This document shows, piece after piece, positions 52,537 through 61,174 of a DNA stretch of 64,000 bases. Position 1 is the first letter of the stretch. Every line of letters begins with the position of its first letter. The position numbers and the translations under genes were made by a program. The notes beneath the pieces were generated by a model. The model saw nothing but the letters and a program-made list of their open reading frames with translations, searched no databases and had not been told where the DNA came from. Source of the DNA: Micromonosporaceae bacterium KJ-029 (GTDB lineage: Bacteria > Actinomycetota > Actinomycetes > Mycobacteriales > Micromonosporaceae); assembly GCA_005402585.1 (NCBI GenBank), contig BIFP01000068.1, forward strand, positions 434,001 to 498,000, in the 5' to 3' direction.

Positions 52537-53904
52537 TCAGCGCATCCGGGAGACGATGCCGGTGTCGTAGTCACCGGAGACGAACTCCTGGTTCTCCAGC
52601 AGTTCGCCGAAGAAGGGAAGGTTGTTCTTCGGGCCGGCGAGTTCGAACGAGGCCACGGCCGTCTTCGCGCGCTCGATCGCCTCGGCGCGGGTGTCGGCGC
52701 TGACGATGAGCTTGGCCATCAGGCTGTCGTAGAACGGGGTGACGGTGTTGCCCTCGACGTACCCGGAGTCGACGCGCACCCCGGCGCCGGTCGGCTCCAC
52801 CCAGGTCCTGATCGCCCCCGGGCCGGGCAGGAACCGCTTCGGGTCCTCGGCGTTGACCCGCAGCTCGATGGCGTGCCCGCGCGGGGTCAGCGCGTCCGGG
52901 TCGAAGGTCGGCGCCAGCCCGGCGGCCACCCGCAACTGCTCCTCGACCAGGTCCAGGCCGTAGACCATCTCGGTCACCGGGTGCTCCACCTGCAGCCGGG
53001 TGTTCATCTCCAGGAAGAAGAATTCGTCGGCGGCGGGGCCATCCCCCTTGAAGTCCCGCTGGTGCGGGACCAGCAGGCATTCCACGGTGCCCGCGTTGCG
53101 GTAGTTCACCGCCTCGCCGGCACGGACCGCCGCAGCCAGCAGGCGCGACCGCAGCTCCGCCGAGACGGCCGGGGACGGGGATTCCTCCACCAGCTTCTGG
53201 TTACGGCGCTGCACCGAGCACTCCCGCTCGCCGAGCGCCACCACCCGGCCGTCGGCCAGGCCGAGGATCTGCACCTCGACGTGGCGCACCCGGGGGAAGT
53301 ACCGCTCGATCAGCACCGAGCCGTCGCCGAACATCCGCTCGGCGAACGCGCGCACCTTGTCGTACTCGGTGCGCAAAGCGGCCTCGTCGGCGGCCACGCC
53401 CATACCCATGCCACCACCGCCGGCGGCGGCCTTCACCATCACCGGGTAGCCGATCTCGGCCGCCGCGACGACCGCCGCCGCCAGGTCCCCGGCCGGCTCG
53501 GTCGTCCCGGGTGCCACCGGGACACCGGCCGCCGCCATCAGGTTCCGCGCGTTGATCTTGTCGCCCATGGCGCTGATCGCGTCCGCGCCGGGTCCGACCC
53601 AGAGCAGACCCTCGGCCTCGACGGTACGGGCGAAGTCGGCGTTCTCCGACAGGAAGCCGTAACCGGGGTGGATCGCCTGCGCGCCGGTCGACTTGGCGGC
53701 GGCGAGGATGGCCTCGGTGTTGCGGTAACTCTGCGCCGGGTTGGCCGGGCCGACACAGACAGCCTCGTCGGCCTCCACCACGAACGGCAGGTCGGCGTCG
53801 GCTTCCGAGTGCACCGCGATCGCGCGTACGCCGAGCCGCTTCGCGGTACGGATGATCCGGCGGGCGATCTCGCCCCGGTTGGCGACCAGCAGCGACTCGA
53901 TCAT
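52537..53904 (-). CDS. Biotin carboxylase (acyl-CoA carboxylase alpha subunit) without BCCP domain
   Basis: The 455-residue protein starts at ATG 53904 (GGAGGAACC upstream). It has the biotin carboxylase domain: MIESLLVANRGEIARRII, IHPGYGFLSENADFA, MVKAAAGGGGMGMGV, EFFFLEMNTRLQVEHPVTE and GHAIELRVNAEDPKRFLPGPG. It ends with DYDTGIVSRMR, as in stand-alone AccC. Most actinobacterial methylcrotonyl alpha subunits are about 660 residues and carry a C-terminal biotinyl domain (AMKM). That domain is absent here, and the next 140 bp contain no such coding region. A partner BCCP must be elsewhere if the complex is active. Confidence 0.93.
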   Translation of the reverse strand: MIESLLVANRGEIARRIIRTAKRLGVRAIAVHSEADADLPFVVEADEAVCVGPANPAQSYRNTEAILAAAKSTGAQAIHPGYGFLSENADFARTVEAEGLLWVGPGADAISAMGDKINARNLMAAAGVPVAPGTTEPAGDLAAAVVAAAEIGYPVMVKAAAGGGGMGMGVAADEAALRTEYDKVRAFAERMFGDGSVLIERYFPRVRHVEVQILGLADGRVVALGERECSVQRRNQKLVEESPSPAVSAELRSRLLAAAVRAGEAVNYRNAGTVECLLVPHQRDFKGDGPAADEFFFLEMNTRLQVEHPVTEMVYGLDLVEEQLRVAAGLAPTFDPDALTPRGHAIELRVNAEDPKRFLPGPGAIRTWVEPTGAGVRVDSGYVEGNTVTPFYDSLMAKLIVSADTRAEAIERAKTAVASFELAGPKNNLPFFGELLENQEFVSGDYDTGIVSRMR

Positions 53905-54061
53905 GGTTCCTCCGAGCGTCCAATTGGTGAGACGCGTGCTAGGGAACCATGTCACCCAGGATGCGAGGAAGGGCTCCGGTCGACGCCTGCGGTATGGCAG
54001 GAGTCACTCACCAACCTGGCTGGCCAGGATCAACCGGGTCGAAGCGGTGCGCGGCGCGGCG

Positions 54062-54691
54062 TCAGGCGGCAGGCTCGGTGGGGGCGAGCAGGGCGGCCAG
54101 CGTCGCGCCGCGCAGCAGCTCGGCCCGGCGCCGGCGGTCGACCTCGCCGCCGAGGAACGGGGTCGAGTTCATCAGGCCGAACGCCGCGTGTGCCAGCACC
54201 CGCGCCTCACCGTCGGGCAGCCCCGGGTGCAGCGCGGTCAGCACGGTGACCCACTCCTCGACGTAGAGCCGCTGGAGGCGGCGGATGCGCCGCCGGGGCT
54301 CCTCGGGCAGCCGGTCCAGCTCGTGCAGGTGCAGCGCGATGACGGCCGGATTGGCCAGGGCGAAGTCGACGTGGAAGTCGATCAACGATTCCAGGGCGCC
54401 GCGCGGATCACCCGGGTGGCCGGCGGACCGCTCCCGCCCACCGGCGAGCAGCCCCTCGCTCACCGGCACCAGCGCGGCGACCAGCATCGCCTCCTTGCCG
54501 GCGAAGTGGTGGTAGAGCGCCGGGCCGGTAACCCCGGCCGCCGCGCCGATGTCGTCCATCGACACGCCGTGATAGCCACGGGAGGCGAACAGCCCCACCG
54601 CGATCTCCAGGATCTCGTCCTTGCGGGATCGGCGCCGCCCCGCTCCCGTGGTACCACCGTTCGCGCCCCGGGCCTGCTGCTCCACCGTCAC
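54062..54691 (-). CDS. TetR-family regulator upstream of the carboxylase cluster
   Basis: The 209-residue protein starts at GTG 54691 (VTVEQQARGANGG); a longer in-frame start is not family-like. The HTH is ILEIAVGLFASRGYHGVSMDDIGAAAGVTGPALYHHFAGKEAMLVAALV (about residues 25-75). The C-terminal domain has ALANPAVIALHLHELDRLPEEPRRRIRRL, resembling TetR-type acyl-CoA or lipid regulators. It is on the same strand as the carboxylase cluster and may control it (see palindrome at 51338). Start choice is uncertain. Confidence 0.85.
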   Translation of the reverse strand: MTVEQQARGANGGTTGAGRRRSRKDEILEIAVGLFASRGYHGVSMDDIGAAAGVTGPALYHHFAGKEAMLVAALVPVSEGLLAGGRERSAGHPGDPRGALESLIDFHVDFALANPAVIALHLHELDRLPEEPRRRIRRLQRLYVEEWVTVLTALHPGLPDGEARVLAHAAFGLMNSTPFLGGEVDRRRRAELLRGATLAALLAPTEPAA

Positions 54692-54767
54692 GAGGGCAAG
54701 CGTAGACCCGGCTCGCAGGGGTATCGAGACGTGGTTACCCGCCAGTCCGATTGCCGGGAACGGCCGG

Positions 54768-55964
54768 TCACCGACCCGCCGTCCGCACTGGTCCGCCGGG
54801 GCGGTCACGCCCGACGGACGGGCGCTGGTTGAGACCCGACAGACGCAGCGCGACCCGGCGCCGTAGCGGTGGCAGCACCGAGACCAGCCGCAGCAGCGTG
54901 TCCCGGGCCGGGCGGGCGGCGGGAGGCACGGTGGCGAGCCTGGTCAGCCGGTCGGCGAAGCCGGCCACCTCATGCGCGAGCGGGCGGCGCCGTGCCGCGT
55001 ACTCGTCCAGCCGGTTCTCGGAGGCGCCGGCCAGCACGTCGGCGAGAGTCTCGCCCAGGTCGACCGCGTCGCAGATGCCGAGGTTCATGCCCTGCCCGCC
55101 GGCCGGGCTGTGTACGTGCCCGGCGTCGCCGGCCAGCAGCACCGGCCCGGCGCGGAACGCCTCGGCGACCCGGCGGTGCAGCCGGAAGCGGGACGACCAG
55201 AGCACCTCCCGCACCCGGTCCGGCGCGCGGCCGGGGCCCCGCTCGTCGAGCAGTCCTTGCAGGTACGCCGCGTCCGGCTCGGCCGGCGGATCGGTGACGG
55301 TAGCGACCAGGCGTACCCGCCCGTCGGGCAGGGGTGCCCAGATCATTGGGCCACCGCGGGCGAGGAAGATCGACGCGCCGTCGCGGGGCAGTGTGCTGTC
55401 GACGTGCACATCGGCCAGGACGAACGACTCCTCGGAGCCGGCCGGGCCGGTGAACGGGATCCCCGACAGCTGCCGGACCGTGCTGTGGATGCCGTCCGCA
55501 CCGATCACCCACGGGGTCCGTACGGTCGCCGCGTCGAACCGCGCGACCACGCCGTCGCCGTCGTGGTGCAGCCCGGTCAGCCGGCACGGGCGCAGCACCC
55601 GCACGCCCGCCTCGGCCAGCCGCTCGGTGAGCACCTCCTCCGTCACCGACTGGGAGACCATCAGCGCGTACCGGTGGCGGGTGGGCAGCCGGTCGAACGG
55701 CACGGTGACCAGCACCCGGTCCCGGTCGCGGACGGTGAACCGCACCGACCGCAGCCCGCGGGCCACCAGCGGCGCACCCGCGCCGAGCCGGTCCAGCATC
55801 TCCAGGGTGTACGCGTGCACGACGGCGGCCCGCGACGTCACCGCCGGTTCCTCCCGCTGGTCGACCAGGGTGACCTCGACCCCTCGCCGGGCCAGGGTGA
55901 GCGCGGCGGTCAGCCCGGTGGGGCCGGCACCGACGATCAGGACGTCCGTTCGCTCGGGCAGCAT
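54768..55964 (-). CDS. FAD-dependent aromatic monooxygenase
   Basis: The 398-residue protein has the Rossmann motif VLIVGAGPTGLTAALTLARRGVEVTLVDQ, the DG segment VIGADGIHSTVRQLSGI, and GDAGHVHSPAGGQGMNLGICDAVDLG near the C-terminus, hallmarks of class A FAD monooxygenases such as those for polyketides or phenols. It is divergent from the TetR at 56072, and three copies of a palindrome in between suggest direct control. The substrate may be a drug or antibiotic-like aromatic. Start ATG at 55964. Confidence 0.94.
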   Translation of the reverse strand: MLPERTDVLIVGAGPTGLTAALTLARRGVEVTLVDQREEPAVTSRAAVVHAYTLEMLDRLGAGAPLVARGLRSVRFTVRDRDRVLVTVPFDRLPTRHRYALMVSQSVTEEVLTERLAEAGVRVLRPCRLTGLHHDGDGVVARFDAATVRTPWVIGADGIHSTVRQLSGIPFTGPAGSEESFVLADVHVDSTLPRDGASIFLARGGPMIWAPLPDGRVRLVATVTDPPAEPDAAYLQGLLDERGPGRAPDRVREVLWSSRFRLHRRVAEAFRAGPVLLAGDAGHVHSPAGGQGMNLGICDAVDLGETLADVLAGASENRLDEYAARRRPLAHEVAGFADRLTRLATVPPAARPARDTLLRLVSVLPPLRRRVALRLSGLNQRPSVGRDRPGGPVRTAGR

Positions 55965-55986
55965 GACGACCTCCCTGAACCAGTTG

Positions 55987-56056
55987 CCAACAAGTGTTGG
56001 CCAACACTTGTTGGCAACATTAGGCGCCCCCGCGTTGGGAAGTCAACACGTGTTGG
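55987..56056. promoter_or_regulatory. Triple TetR operator between the FAD monooxygenase and TetR genes
   Basis: Three 14-bp palindromes occur: CCAACAAGTGTTGG at 55987-56000, CCAACACTTGTTGG at 56001-56014, and TCAACACGTGTTGG at 56043-56056. The first two abut to give a perfect 36-bp palindrome (55983-56018). The third lies 15 bp before the TetR ATG, with its centre 42 bp from the second, about four helical turns. They are the expected operators for the adjacent TetR. Confidence 0.85.
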
Positions 56057-56071
56057 CATACGGTCGGTCAC

Positions 56072-56704
56072 ATGACAGAAGGCGTACCTCAGGGAGAGCG
56101 CGGATCGGCGGCGGAGCCGGCGGCCGGGGGCGGGCGCACACGCAGCTCGGACGCGACCCGCGCGGCCATCCTGCGGGCCGCCCGCAACCGCTTCGCGGCT
56201 GACGGCTACGACCGGGCGACGATTCGAGCCATCGCTGCGGACGCGCGGATCGACCCGTCCATGGTGATGCGGTACTACGGCAGCAAGGAAGGGCTGTTCG
56301 CGGCGGCGGCCGAGTTCGACCTGCGGCTGCCGGACCTGAGCGGCGTGCCGACCGACCGCCTCGGCGAGGCGCTGGTCAGCTACTTCTTCACCCGGTGGGA
56401 GGGGGACACCACGTTGCCGGCCCTGCTGCGCACGGCGAGCACCAACCCGAGCGGCGCCGAGCGGGTACGCCAGATCTTCGCCACCCAGCTCAGCGCAGCC
56501 GTGGCCCGCATGGTCGCCGACCCGACCGAGGCCCCTCACCGGGCTGCCCTGATCGCCAGTCAACTACTGGGCGTCGCCCTGACCCGCTACGTCCTCCGCC
56601 TACCCCCCATGGTCGACATCCCCCCAACCACCCTGATCCCCTGGCTGGCCCCCGCTGTCCAGCGCTACCTCCGCGATCCCGTCCCCACTCCCACCCTGGG
56701 GTGA
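56072..56704 (+). CDS. TetR-family repressor of the FAD monooxygenase
   Basis: The 210-residue protein has an N-terminal HTH (TRAAILRAARNRFAADGYDRATIRAIAADARIDPSMVMRYYGSKEGLFAAAAEF) and a C-terminal ligand domain with YFFTRWEGDTTLPALLRTAST. It is divergent from the monooxygenase gene and shares three matching palindromes with it, so autoregulation plus repression of the enzyme is likely. Ligand unknown. Its stop lies inside the hairpin at 56703. Confidence 0.92.
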   Translation: MTEGVPQGERGSAAEPAAGGGRTRSSDATRAAILRAARNRFAADGYDRATIRAIAADARIDPSMVMRYYGSKEGLFAAAAEFDLRLPDLSGVPTDRLGEALVSYFFTRWEGDTTLPALLRTASTNPSGAERVRQIFATQLSAAVARMVADPTEAPHRAALIASQLLGVALTRYVLRLPPMVDIPPTTLIPWLAPAVQRYLRDPVPTPTLG

Positions 56705-56757
56705 TCATGAAGTTGGCGGGCGGTTCGATCTCTGAACCACCCGCCAACTTCATGATC
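56703..56757. terminator. 24-bp hairpin (GATC family) between TetR and rhodanese genes
   Basis: GATCATGAAGTTGGCGGG-CGGTTC (56703-56726) pairs with GAACCACCCGCCAACTTC-ATGATC (56734-56757) with one mismatch and a 7-nt loop. It overlaps the TetR stop and ends 4 bp before the end of the rhodanese gene, so it can serve both. Confidence 0.8.
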
Positions 56758-56760
56758 GGG

Positions 56761-57651
56761 TTACTTCGGGTTGGGGCCCTTGACGACGGGGGCGCGGACG
56801 AGATTGCCCCACTCGGTCCAGGAGCCGTCGTAGTTGCGCACCTGCGGATAGCCGAGCAGGTGGTGCAGGACGAACCAGGTGTGGCTGGAACGTTCGCCGA
56901 TCCGGCAGTACGCGATCACGTCGTCGGCCGGACTCAGCCCGAGTTGGTCGGCGTAGATCGCGCGCAACTCGTCCGCCGACTTGAACGTGCCGTCGTCGTT
57001 GGCGGCCGACTTCCACGGCTTGTTCACCGCGCCCGGAATGTGCCCGCCACGCAGCGCGCCCTCCTGCGGATAGTCCGGCATGTGCAGCATCTCGCCGGTG
57101 TACTCGCCGGGCGAACGCACGTCGACCAGCGGCCGGCCGGCGGCGATGTGCGCCATCACCTCCTCACGGAACGCCCGCACAGGTGCGTCGTCGCGCGGCG
57201 GCACCGGGTAGTCCGCCGGTGGCCGGGCCGGCTTGTCGCGGGTCAGCTCCCGCCCCTCGGCGATCCACTTCTGCCGACCGCCGTCGAGCAGCCGCACGTC
57301 CGGGTGGCCGAAGAGAGTGAAGACCCAGAGGGCGTACGCCGCCCACCAGTTGAAGTTGTCACCGTAGAAGACGACCGTGTCGTCGCGGCCGATACCCTTG
57401 GCGGCGCACAGCTCGGCGAACCGCTCGGCGTCCAGATAGTCCCGGGTCACCTGGTCGTTGAGCTCCAGATGCCAATCGACCTTGATCGCGCCGGGAATGT
57501 GGCCGGTGTCGTAGAGCAGCACGTCCTCGTCGGACTCGACCACGACCAGGGCTGCGTCGTTCAGGTGGTCCGCCAGCCACTCGGTGGTGACCAGGCGCTG
57601 CGGGTCCGCGTACGACTGAAGTCGGGAATCGGGATCATTCGGCACAGGCAT
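56761..57651 (-). CDS. sseA: Two-domain sulfurtransferase (rhodanese-type)
   Basis: The 296-residue protein has two rhodanese domains. The first carries [21 protein letters not shown], and the second has the active-site Cys249 in [17 protein letters not shown] with the usual RSPGEYTG and [10 protein letters not shown] motifs. CRxGERS-type loops point to thiosulfate rather than mercaptopyruvate as sulfur donor, although both are possible. Start ATG at 57651. The gene is flanked by a hairpin shared with TetR. Confidence 0.93.
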   Translation of the reverse strand: MPVPNDPDSRLQSYADPQRLVTTEWLADHLNDAALVVVESDEDVLLYDTGHIPGAIKVDWHLELNDQVTRDYLDAERFAELCAAKGIGRDDTVVFYGDNFNWWAAYALWVFTLFGHPDVRLLDGGRQKWIAEGRELTRDKPARPPADYPVPPRDDAPVRAFREEVMAHIAAGRPLVDVRSPGEYTGEMLHMPDYPQEGALRGGHIPGAVNKPWKSAANDDGTFKSADELRAIYADQLGLSPADDVIAYCRIGERSSHTWFVLHHLLGYPQVRNYDGSWTEWGNLVRAPVVKGPNPK

Positions 57652-57772
57652 GAGGCCAAGGTACCCAGTTGCCGGCGTCCGGGTGGCACGCTCGGGTTAG
57701 CGGGACACCGCCGCGAGCCCATTGCTAATAGGGTCCTGAACCAAACGTCCGCTCACCTGAAGGATTCCTGCC

Positions 57773-58984
57773 GTGACCACTGGTCGTCGTTGGCTGTTGC
57801 GAACAGTCGCCGCCGCGCTACTCCTCGCCGGGACGGCTGTTCCGGCCAGTCCCGCTGCCGCAGTGGATACCGAGCCCAAGTTCACTTTCGATCTGCCCGG
57901 TACGACGGTTTCGTTGGGGGTCAAGAAGAAGAGGGTCCACCTCAGATTGACAAATCTGACCGACGAGACCCCGACCGCGATCCAGTTCTACGTCTACTCC
58001 CACGAGTTGGACTGGTTGAAGAAAGCGTCGGTCAATTGGCCGGCGGGTGGTGGCTCCGGCGAGTGCGACGGCGACACCCCGGGTTGGTACTGCTTCGCCA
58101 GTGCGAACCAGTTCCCGGAGTTGATGCCGGCACCCGGCGGGACGGTGGACCTCCCCATCGACATCCACGTCTACGAAGATCAGGAGCCTTACGAGGGCAA
58201 GTTCGAGGTCGAGGCTTCGATGGCGTGGGGTGAGGGCGCAAACTGGATCAGGGCCAGGAAGTCGTTCACGCTGGCGTTGGTCGACGATTCCGAAGCCGAC
58301 CTGTCGGTGGTAGCGCCGGACGTGACGCAGGCGGTGCGCGTCGACGCGGGCGGCAGGCTGGAGCCGGCCGGGAAGTTGAACCCGGGTAAGACGGGCGCGG
58401 TGCGCTACCGCATCGTCAACCAGGGCCGGAAGGCGGTCAGCGGCGTCAAGGTCATGCTCGGTCTGCCCGAGGGCGTGACGTTCACCAAGCCGCCACAGGA
58501 GTGTGCGATCGACGACGACGGACGCTCTGCGGTCTGCACCTACGACACTCTCGCGCTCGTGCCGGCCAGCCAGGACACCGACCCGAAGGACCGCATCCAC
58601 TCCGCTGTCGAGTTGCACCATCTGGTGACGGTGTCGGCCGCTACCGAGGCACCCGTCACGTTGAAAGGCGGCACTGTGCAGGTCGAGGGCTTGACCGAGC
58701 CTGTCGACGCCCGGTCCGGCGCGGAGCCAGCCAAACTGCCGGCGAACGCTGTCGCGGTGCCGGCAGCCGACGTGGATGCCAGTGACAACCAGGACGGGTT
58801 CGCCGTGGTGGTCGCCGCACGCAGCGGTGGCGGGGACGACGACGGCGGCGATGGTGGCGGTGGTGGTCTGCCGGTCACCGGGCCGCCGACCACGCTTGTC
58901 GCCGTCGCCGGTCTCCTCCTGGTTGCCGGTGGCGGCACCATGCTGCTCCTCGCCCGACGCCGGACTCGACTGCCGCACGCATAA
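57773..58984 (+). CDS. LPXTG-anchored surface protein
   Basis: The 403-residue protein has a signal peptide (about residues 1-30, ending SPAAA), a beta-rich ectodomain, and a C-terminal sorting signal: LPVTG at about residue 365, a hydrophobic helix VAVAGLLLVAGGGTMLLLA and a RRRTRLP tail. A Gly/Asp-rich spacer (GGGDDDGGDGGGGG) precedes LPVTG. It is a likely substrate for the class E sortase encoded at 16956. The ectodomain has two Cys pairs and Ig-like features (VRYRIVNQGRKAVSGVKVMLGLPEGV) that resemble DUF11-type repeats. A hairpin follows. Confidence 0.9.
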   Translation: MTTGRRWLLRTVAAALLLAGTAVPASPAAAVDTEPKFTFDLPGTTVSLGVKKKRVHLRLTNLTDETPTAIQFYVYSHELDWLKKASVNWPAGGGSGECDGDTPGWYCFASANQFPELMPAPGGTVDLPIDIHVYEDQEPYEGKFEVEASMAWGEGANWIRARKSFTLALVDDSEADLSVVAPDVTQAVRVDAGGRLEPAGKLNPGKTGAVRYRIVNQGRKAVSGVKVMLGLPEGVTFTKPPQECAIDDDGRSAVCTYDTLALVPASQDTDPKDRIHSAVELHHLVTVSAATEAPVTLKGGTVQVEGLTEPVDARSGAEPAKLPANAVAVPAADVDASDNQDGFAVVVAARSGGGDDDGGDGGGGGLPVTGPPTTLVAVAGLLLVAGGGTMLLLARRRTRLPHA

Positions 58985-59068
58985 CACGGCCGGAGGGCCG
59001 TGCAACAAACACCGGGCATCCGGATCGTCCTGCCCCCGGATCGCGGACACCCCCACGGAACCCCAGCC

Positions 59069-59130
59069 AGTTGATCAAGAGATTTTGGTCTCCCAGCGGT
59101 CGGATCCCGACCAAAACCTCTTGATCAACT
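59069..59130. terminator. 22-bp hairpin (GATCA family) between LPXTG and GDSL genes
   Basis: AGTTGATCAAGAGATTTTGG (59069-59088, then TC to 59090) pairs with GACCAAAACCTCTTGATCAA (59109-59128, then CT to 59130) with one mismatch over an 18-nt loop. It covers the stop of the GDSL gene and lies 85 bp beyond the LPXTG gene. Confidence 0.75.
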
Positions 59131-59895
59131 TGGCGGGAGGGGGGTGAGGGTGGGGCGTTTGGGGGTGCGGGTGTCGCCGGAGGAGCGGCCGGTGAGGCGG
59201 CGCTTGACCCACGGGGCCAGGTGCTGGCCGGCCCAGCGCAGATCGGCGGTACGGGCGGCCAGCCACGGGGTCGGCTCCGGGTTCGGCGGGACGAGCAGCC
59301 ACTCCTCGTCGCAGCCGACGCCGAGCGCGGTGAGCACCTGGCCGGCGACCCGGCGGTGCCCGGCCGGGGAGAGGTGCAGCCGATCGGTGCTCCACAGCAT
59401 CGGGTTGAGGTAGGTGTCGTCGGCGTACAGGTCGACCAGGATCGCCCCGTGCCGCTCGGCGGTCTCGCCCACGGCCCGGTTGAGCAGCGTGACCCGGGGC
59501 GCGATCAGCCGCTGCCCGGGCAGCCGCGCCATCACGTCGGCGAACCGGAACAGCACCACGTCGGCGCCGCTCGCCCGCAGCCCGCCGACCACCTCGTCGA
59601 AGCGGCCGACCAGGGTTTCCGGGTCGAAGCTACGGCGCAACACGTCGTTGCCGCCCGCCGCGAAGCTGACCAGGTCGGGCTGCATCGCCAGGGCCGCCGG
59701 CACCTGCTCGGCCACGACGTTCGGGAAGGTACGACCCCGGATGGCCAGGTTCGCGTACCGGAAGTCGGGGCCGGCCTCGGCGGCGAGCCGGATGGCGACC
59801 AGATCCGCCCAGCCCCGGAAACTGCCGTCCGGGTAGGCGTCGTCCAGGCCCTCGGTGAAGCTGTCCCCGACCGCGACGAAACTGCGCCAGCGCAC
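59125..59895 (-). CDS. SGNH/GDSL-type esterase
   Basis: The 256-residue hydrolase has block I FVAVGDSFTEGLDD (catalytic Ser), block III AAGGNDVLRRSFDP, and block V DRLHLSPAGHRRVAGQVL (Asp/His). The block II Gly is in the NLAIRGRTFPNVV segment. It lacks a signal peptide and has an Arg-rich C-terminal tail. Typical function is lipid or acyl-ester hydrolysis, and the substrate is unknown. The gene's stop codon overlaps the hairpin at 59069-59130. Confidence 0.93.
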   Translation of the reverse strand: MRWRSFVAVGDSFTEGLDDAYPDGSFRGWADLVAIRLAAEAGPDFRYANLAIRGRTFPNVVAEQVPAALAMQPDLVSFAAGGNDVLRRSFDPETLVGRFDEVVGGLRASGADVVLFRFADVMARLPGQRLIAPRVTLLNRAVGETAERHGAILVDLYADDTYLNPMLWSTDRLHLSPAGHRRVAGQVLTALGVGCDEEWLLVPPNPEPTPWLAARTADLRWAGQHLAPWVKRRLTGRSSGDTRTPKRPTLTPLPPS

Positions 59896-59917
59896 TGCTC
59901 ACTCCTTCGGAGTAAGG

Positions 59918-59965
59918 AAGGGCCCCTTGTTAACGCCTGCGGTAGAGGAGGGGCCCCCTCTTAAC
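59918..59965. repeat. Tandem dyad repeat, copy 2 (31-bp period)
   Basis: AAGGGCCCCTTGTTAAC (59918-59934) and AGGGGCCCCCTCTTAAC (59949-59965) are 31 bp apart with an ACGCCTGCGGTAGAGG-type spacer. Matches copy 1 at 1787-1834 in layout and spacer. It lies 23 bp upstream of the GDSL start. Confidence 0.8.
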
Positions 59966-60103
59966 ACCCGGAAGTCTGGCACCGAGCACGTCGACCAGTC
60001 AGCCCCGCAGGTGGGAACGTGTCAGAGGTCATCCACATTGCGGGCTCCCAATGGGAACGGCTACGGCGCTCCGGGTTATCGGTGGTACCGCTGCGCGCCA
60101 TCG

Positions 60104-60148
60104 GCGAATAGTGCTGCTTCTCGCCCGACGCCGAAACCGACTGCCGTA
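60104..60148 (+). pseudogene. Remnant of an LPXTG-type sorting-signal tail
   Basis: The frame reads IVLLLARRRNRLP then TAG at 60146-60148. The DNA matches the 3' end of the LPXTG gene (about 58940-58985, TGCTCCTCGCCCGACGCCGG) with few changes, but no signal peptide or ectodomain remains upstream. It looks like a degraded paralogous copy of that gene's tail. Confidence 0.6.
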
Positions 60149-60409
60149 GGTATAGCGCGGCCGAGGCACTGCCCACACACATGATGTCGCCCTCCGAGCA
60201 ATCCGCTCCGGAGCTTCGACGCTCGCCGCATGTCCGGCGGCAGCGGCAAGCAGGACTTCTCTGGCGGGGAGGGGACGCCCCGGCACGGGGGAAGACGGGG
60301 CAGCCCCAACGCAGCCCCACCCTGTCCTCGGCCCGGTGCTCACCTTCGCCGCGCCCGCCTGGCGCACCTTCATCGAGTACGCCAAGCGGGGCTGACAGCG
60401 GGCGAGGAG
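60149..60409. other. Short non-coding stretch with possible DUF397 remnant
   Basis: No complete gene is seen. A plus-strand frame ending TGA at 60393-60395 reads GPVLTFAAPAWRTFIEYAKRG, which resembles the C-terminus of DUF397 proteins, but upstream coding sequence is not recognisable. Low-confidence remnant. Confidence 0.35.
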
Positions 60410-60997
60410 CTACTTCTCCGGCATCGCCGAGGAGTGGTGGTTGACGATCAACCACTTCCCGTCGCGCAGCTCGTAGACGAACGTGTAGCGGGCCTCGACC
60501 TTGGACTCCACCCCGTCCTTGGTCAGCGTGAACACGTAGACGCCCGTGTCGATGGCCGCGGTCGGGCCAAGGATCTTGACGTGCGACTCCTTGATCTTGC
60601 CGGACGGCCGGGACTCGAGGAAGTGCGTGAAGTAGTCGACGATCCCGTCCCGGTCGGTACGGACCTTGTTCGACACGGTCGGGAGCAGGACGGCGTCCGG
60701 CGCGTACCGGTCCGCCACCTTCTTCGGGTCACGGGTGGCGAGCGCGTCGTTCCACTCTTTGAAGAGATCCTTGATCTGCTGCTTGGTCGGTTCCCCCGTC
60801 GGCTTCGGCGTCGGGGTCGGCGTGGCAGTCGGGCGTGGGGTCGCCGTCGGGATGGTTGGCGCAACGGTGATCTGTGCCGGCACGACACCCGTCGGTACGG
60901 CCTGTGGGGTGGTTGCCGCCGCGGCGCTGATGGCGCTGCCGACGACGAGGATGGCGCCGAGGGCACCGATGACGATGCTCCTGTGCGTGCTGCGCAT
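60410..60997 (-). CDS. Secreted NTF2-like (SnoaL/DUF4440-type) protein
   Basis: The 195-residue protein starts at ATG 60997 with GGAG 6 nt upstream; upstream in-frame ATGs are weaker. A signal or anchor helix (about residues 7-28) and a Pro/Thr linker (TPRPTATPTPTPKPT) are followed by an NTF2-like fold (about 72-192) with LFKEWNDALATRDPKKVADRYAPDAVLLPT and ARYTFVYELRDGKWLIVNHHSSAMP. The fold binds small hydrophobic ligands and can be catalytic or a scaffold. Function is unknown, extracytoplasmic position is predicted. Confidence 0.85.
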   Translation of the reverse strand: MRSTHRSIVIGALGAILVVGSAISAAAATTPQAVPTGVVPAQITVAPTIPTATPRPTATPTPTPKPTGEPTKQQIKDLFKEWNDALATRDPKKVADRYAPDAVLLPTVSNKVRTDRDGIVDYFTHFLESRPSGKIKESHVKILGPTAAIDTGVYVFTLTKDGVESKVEARYTFVYELRDGKWLIVNHHSSAMPEK

Positions 60998-61174
60998 GCG
61001 TGACTCCAGTCCGCTCATTGATCCGTGGCGCCGAATATAGATGGTCAACATTTCACCGGGGGACTCGTCGCTGAACCGCGAGTTGCCGCCGTCGATGATC
61101 AAATCGCCGCAGCCAGCGATACGGGTGAACCGCCGCCGGGCCGTTCACCGGAGCAGCATCGACGTAGCCGACCT

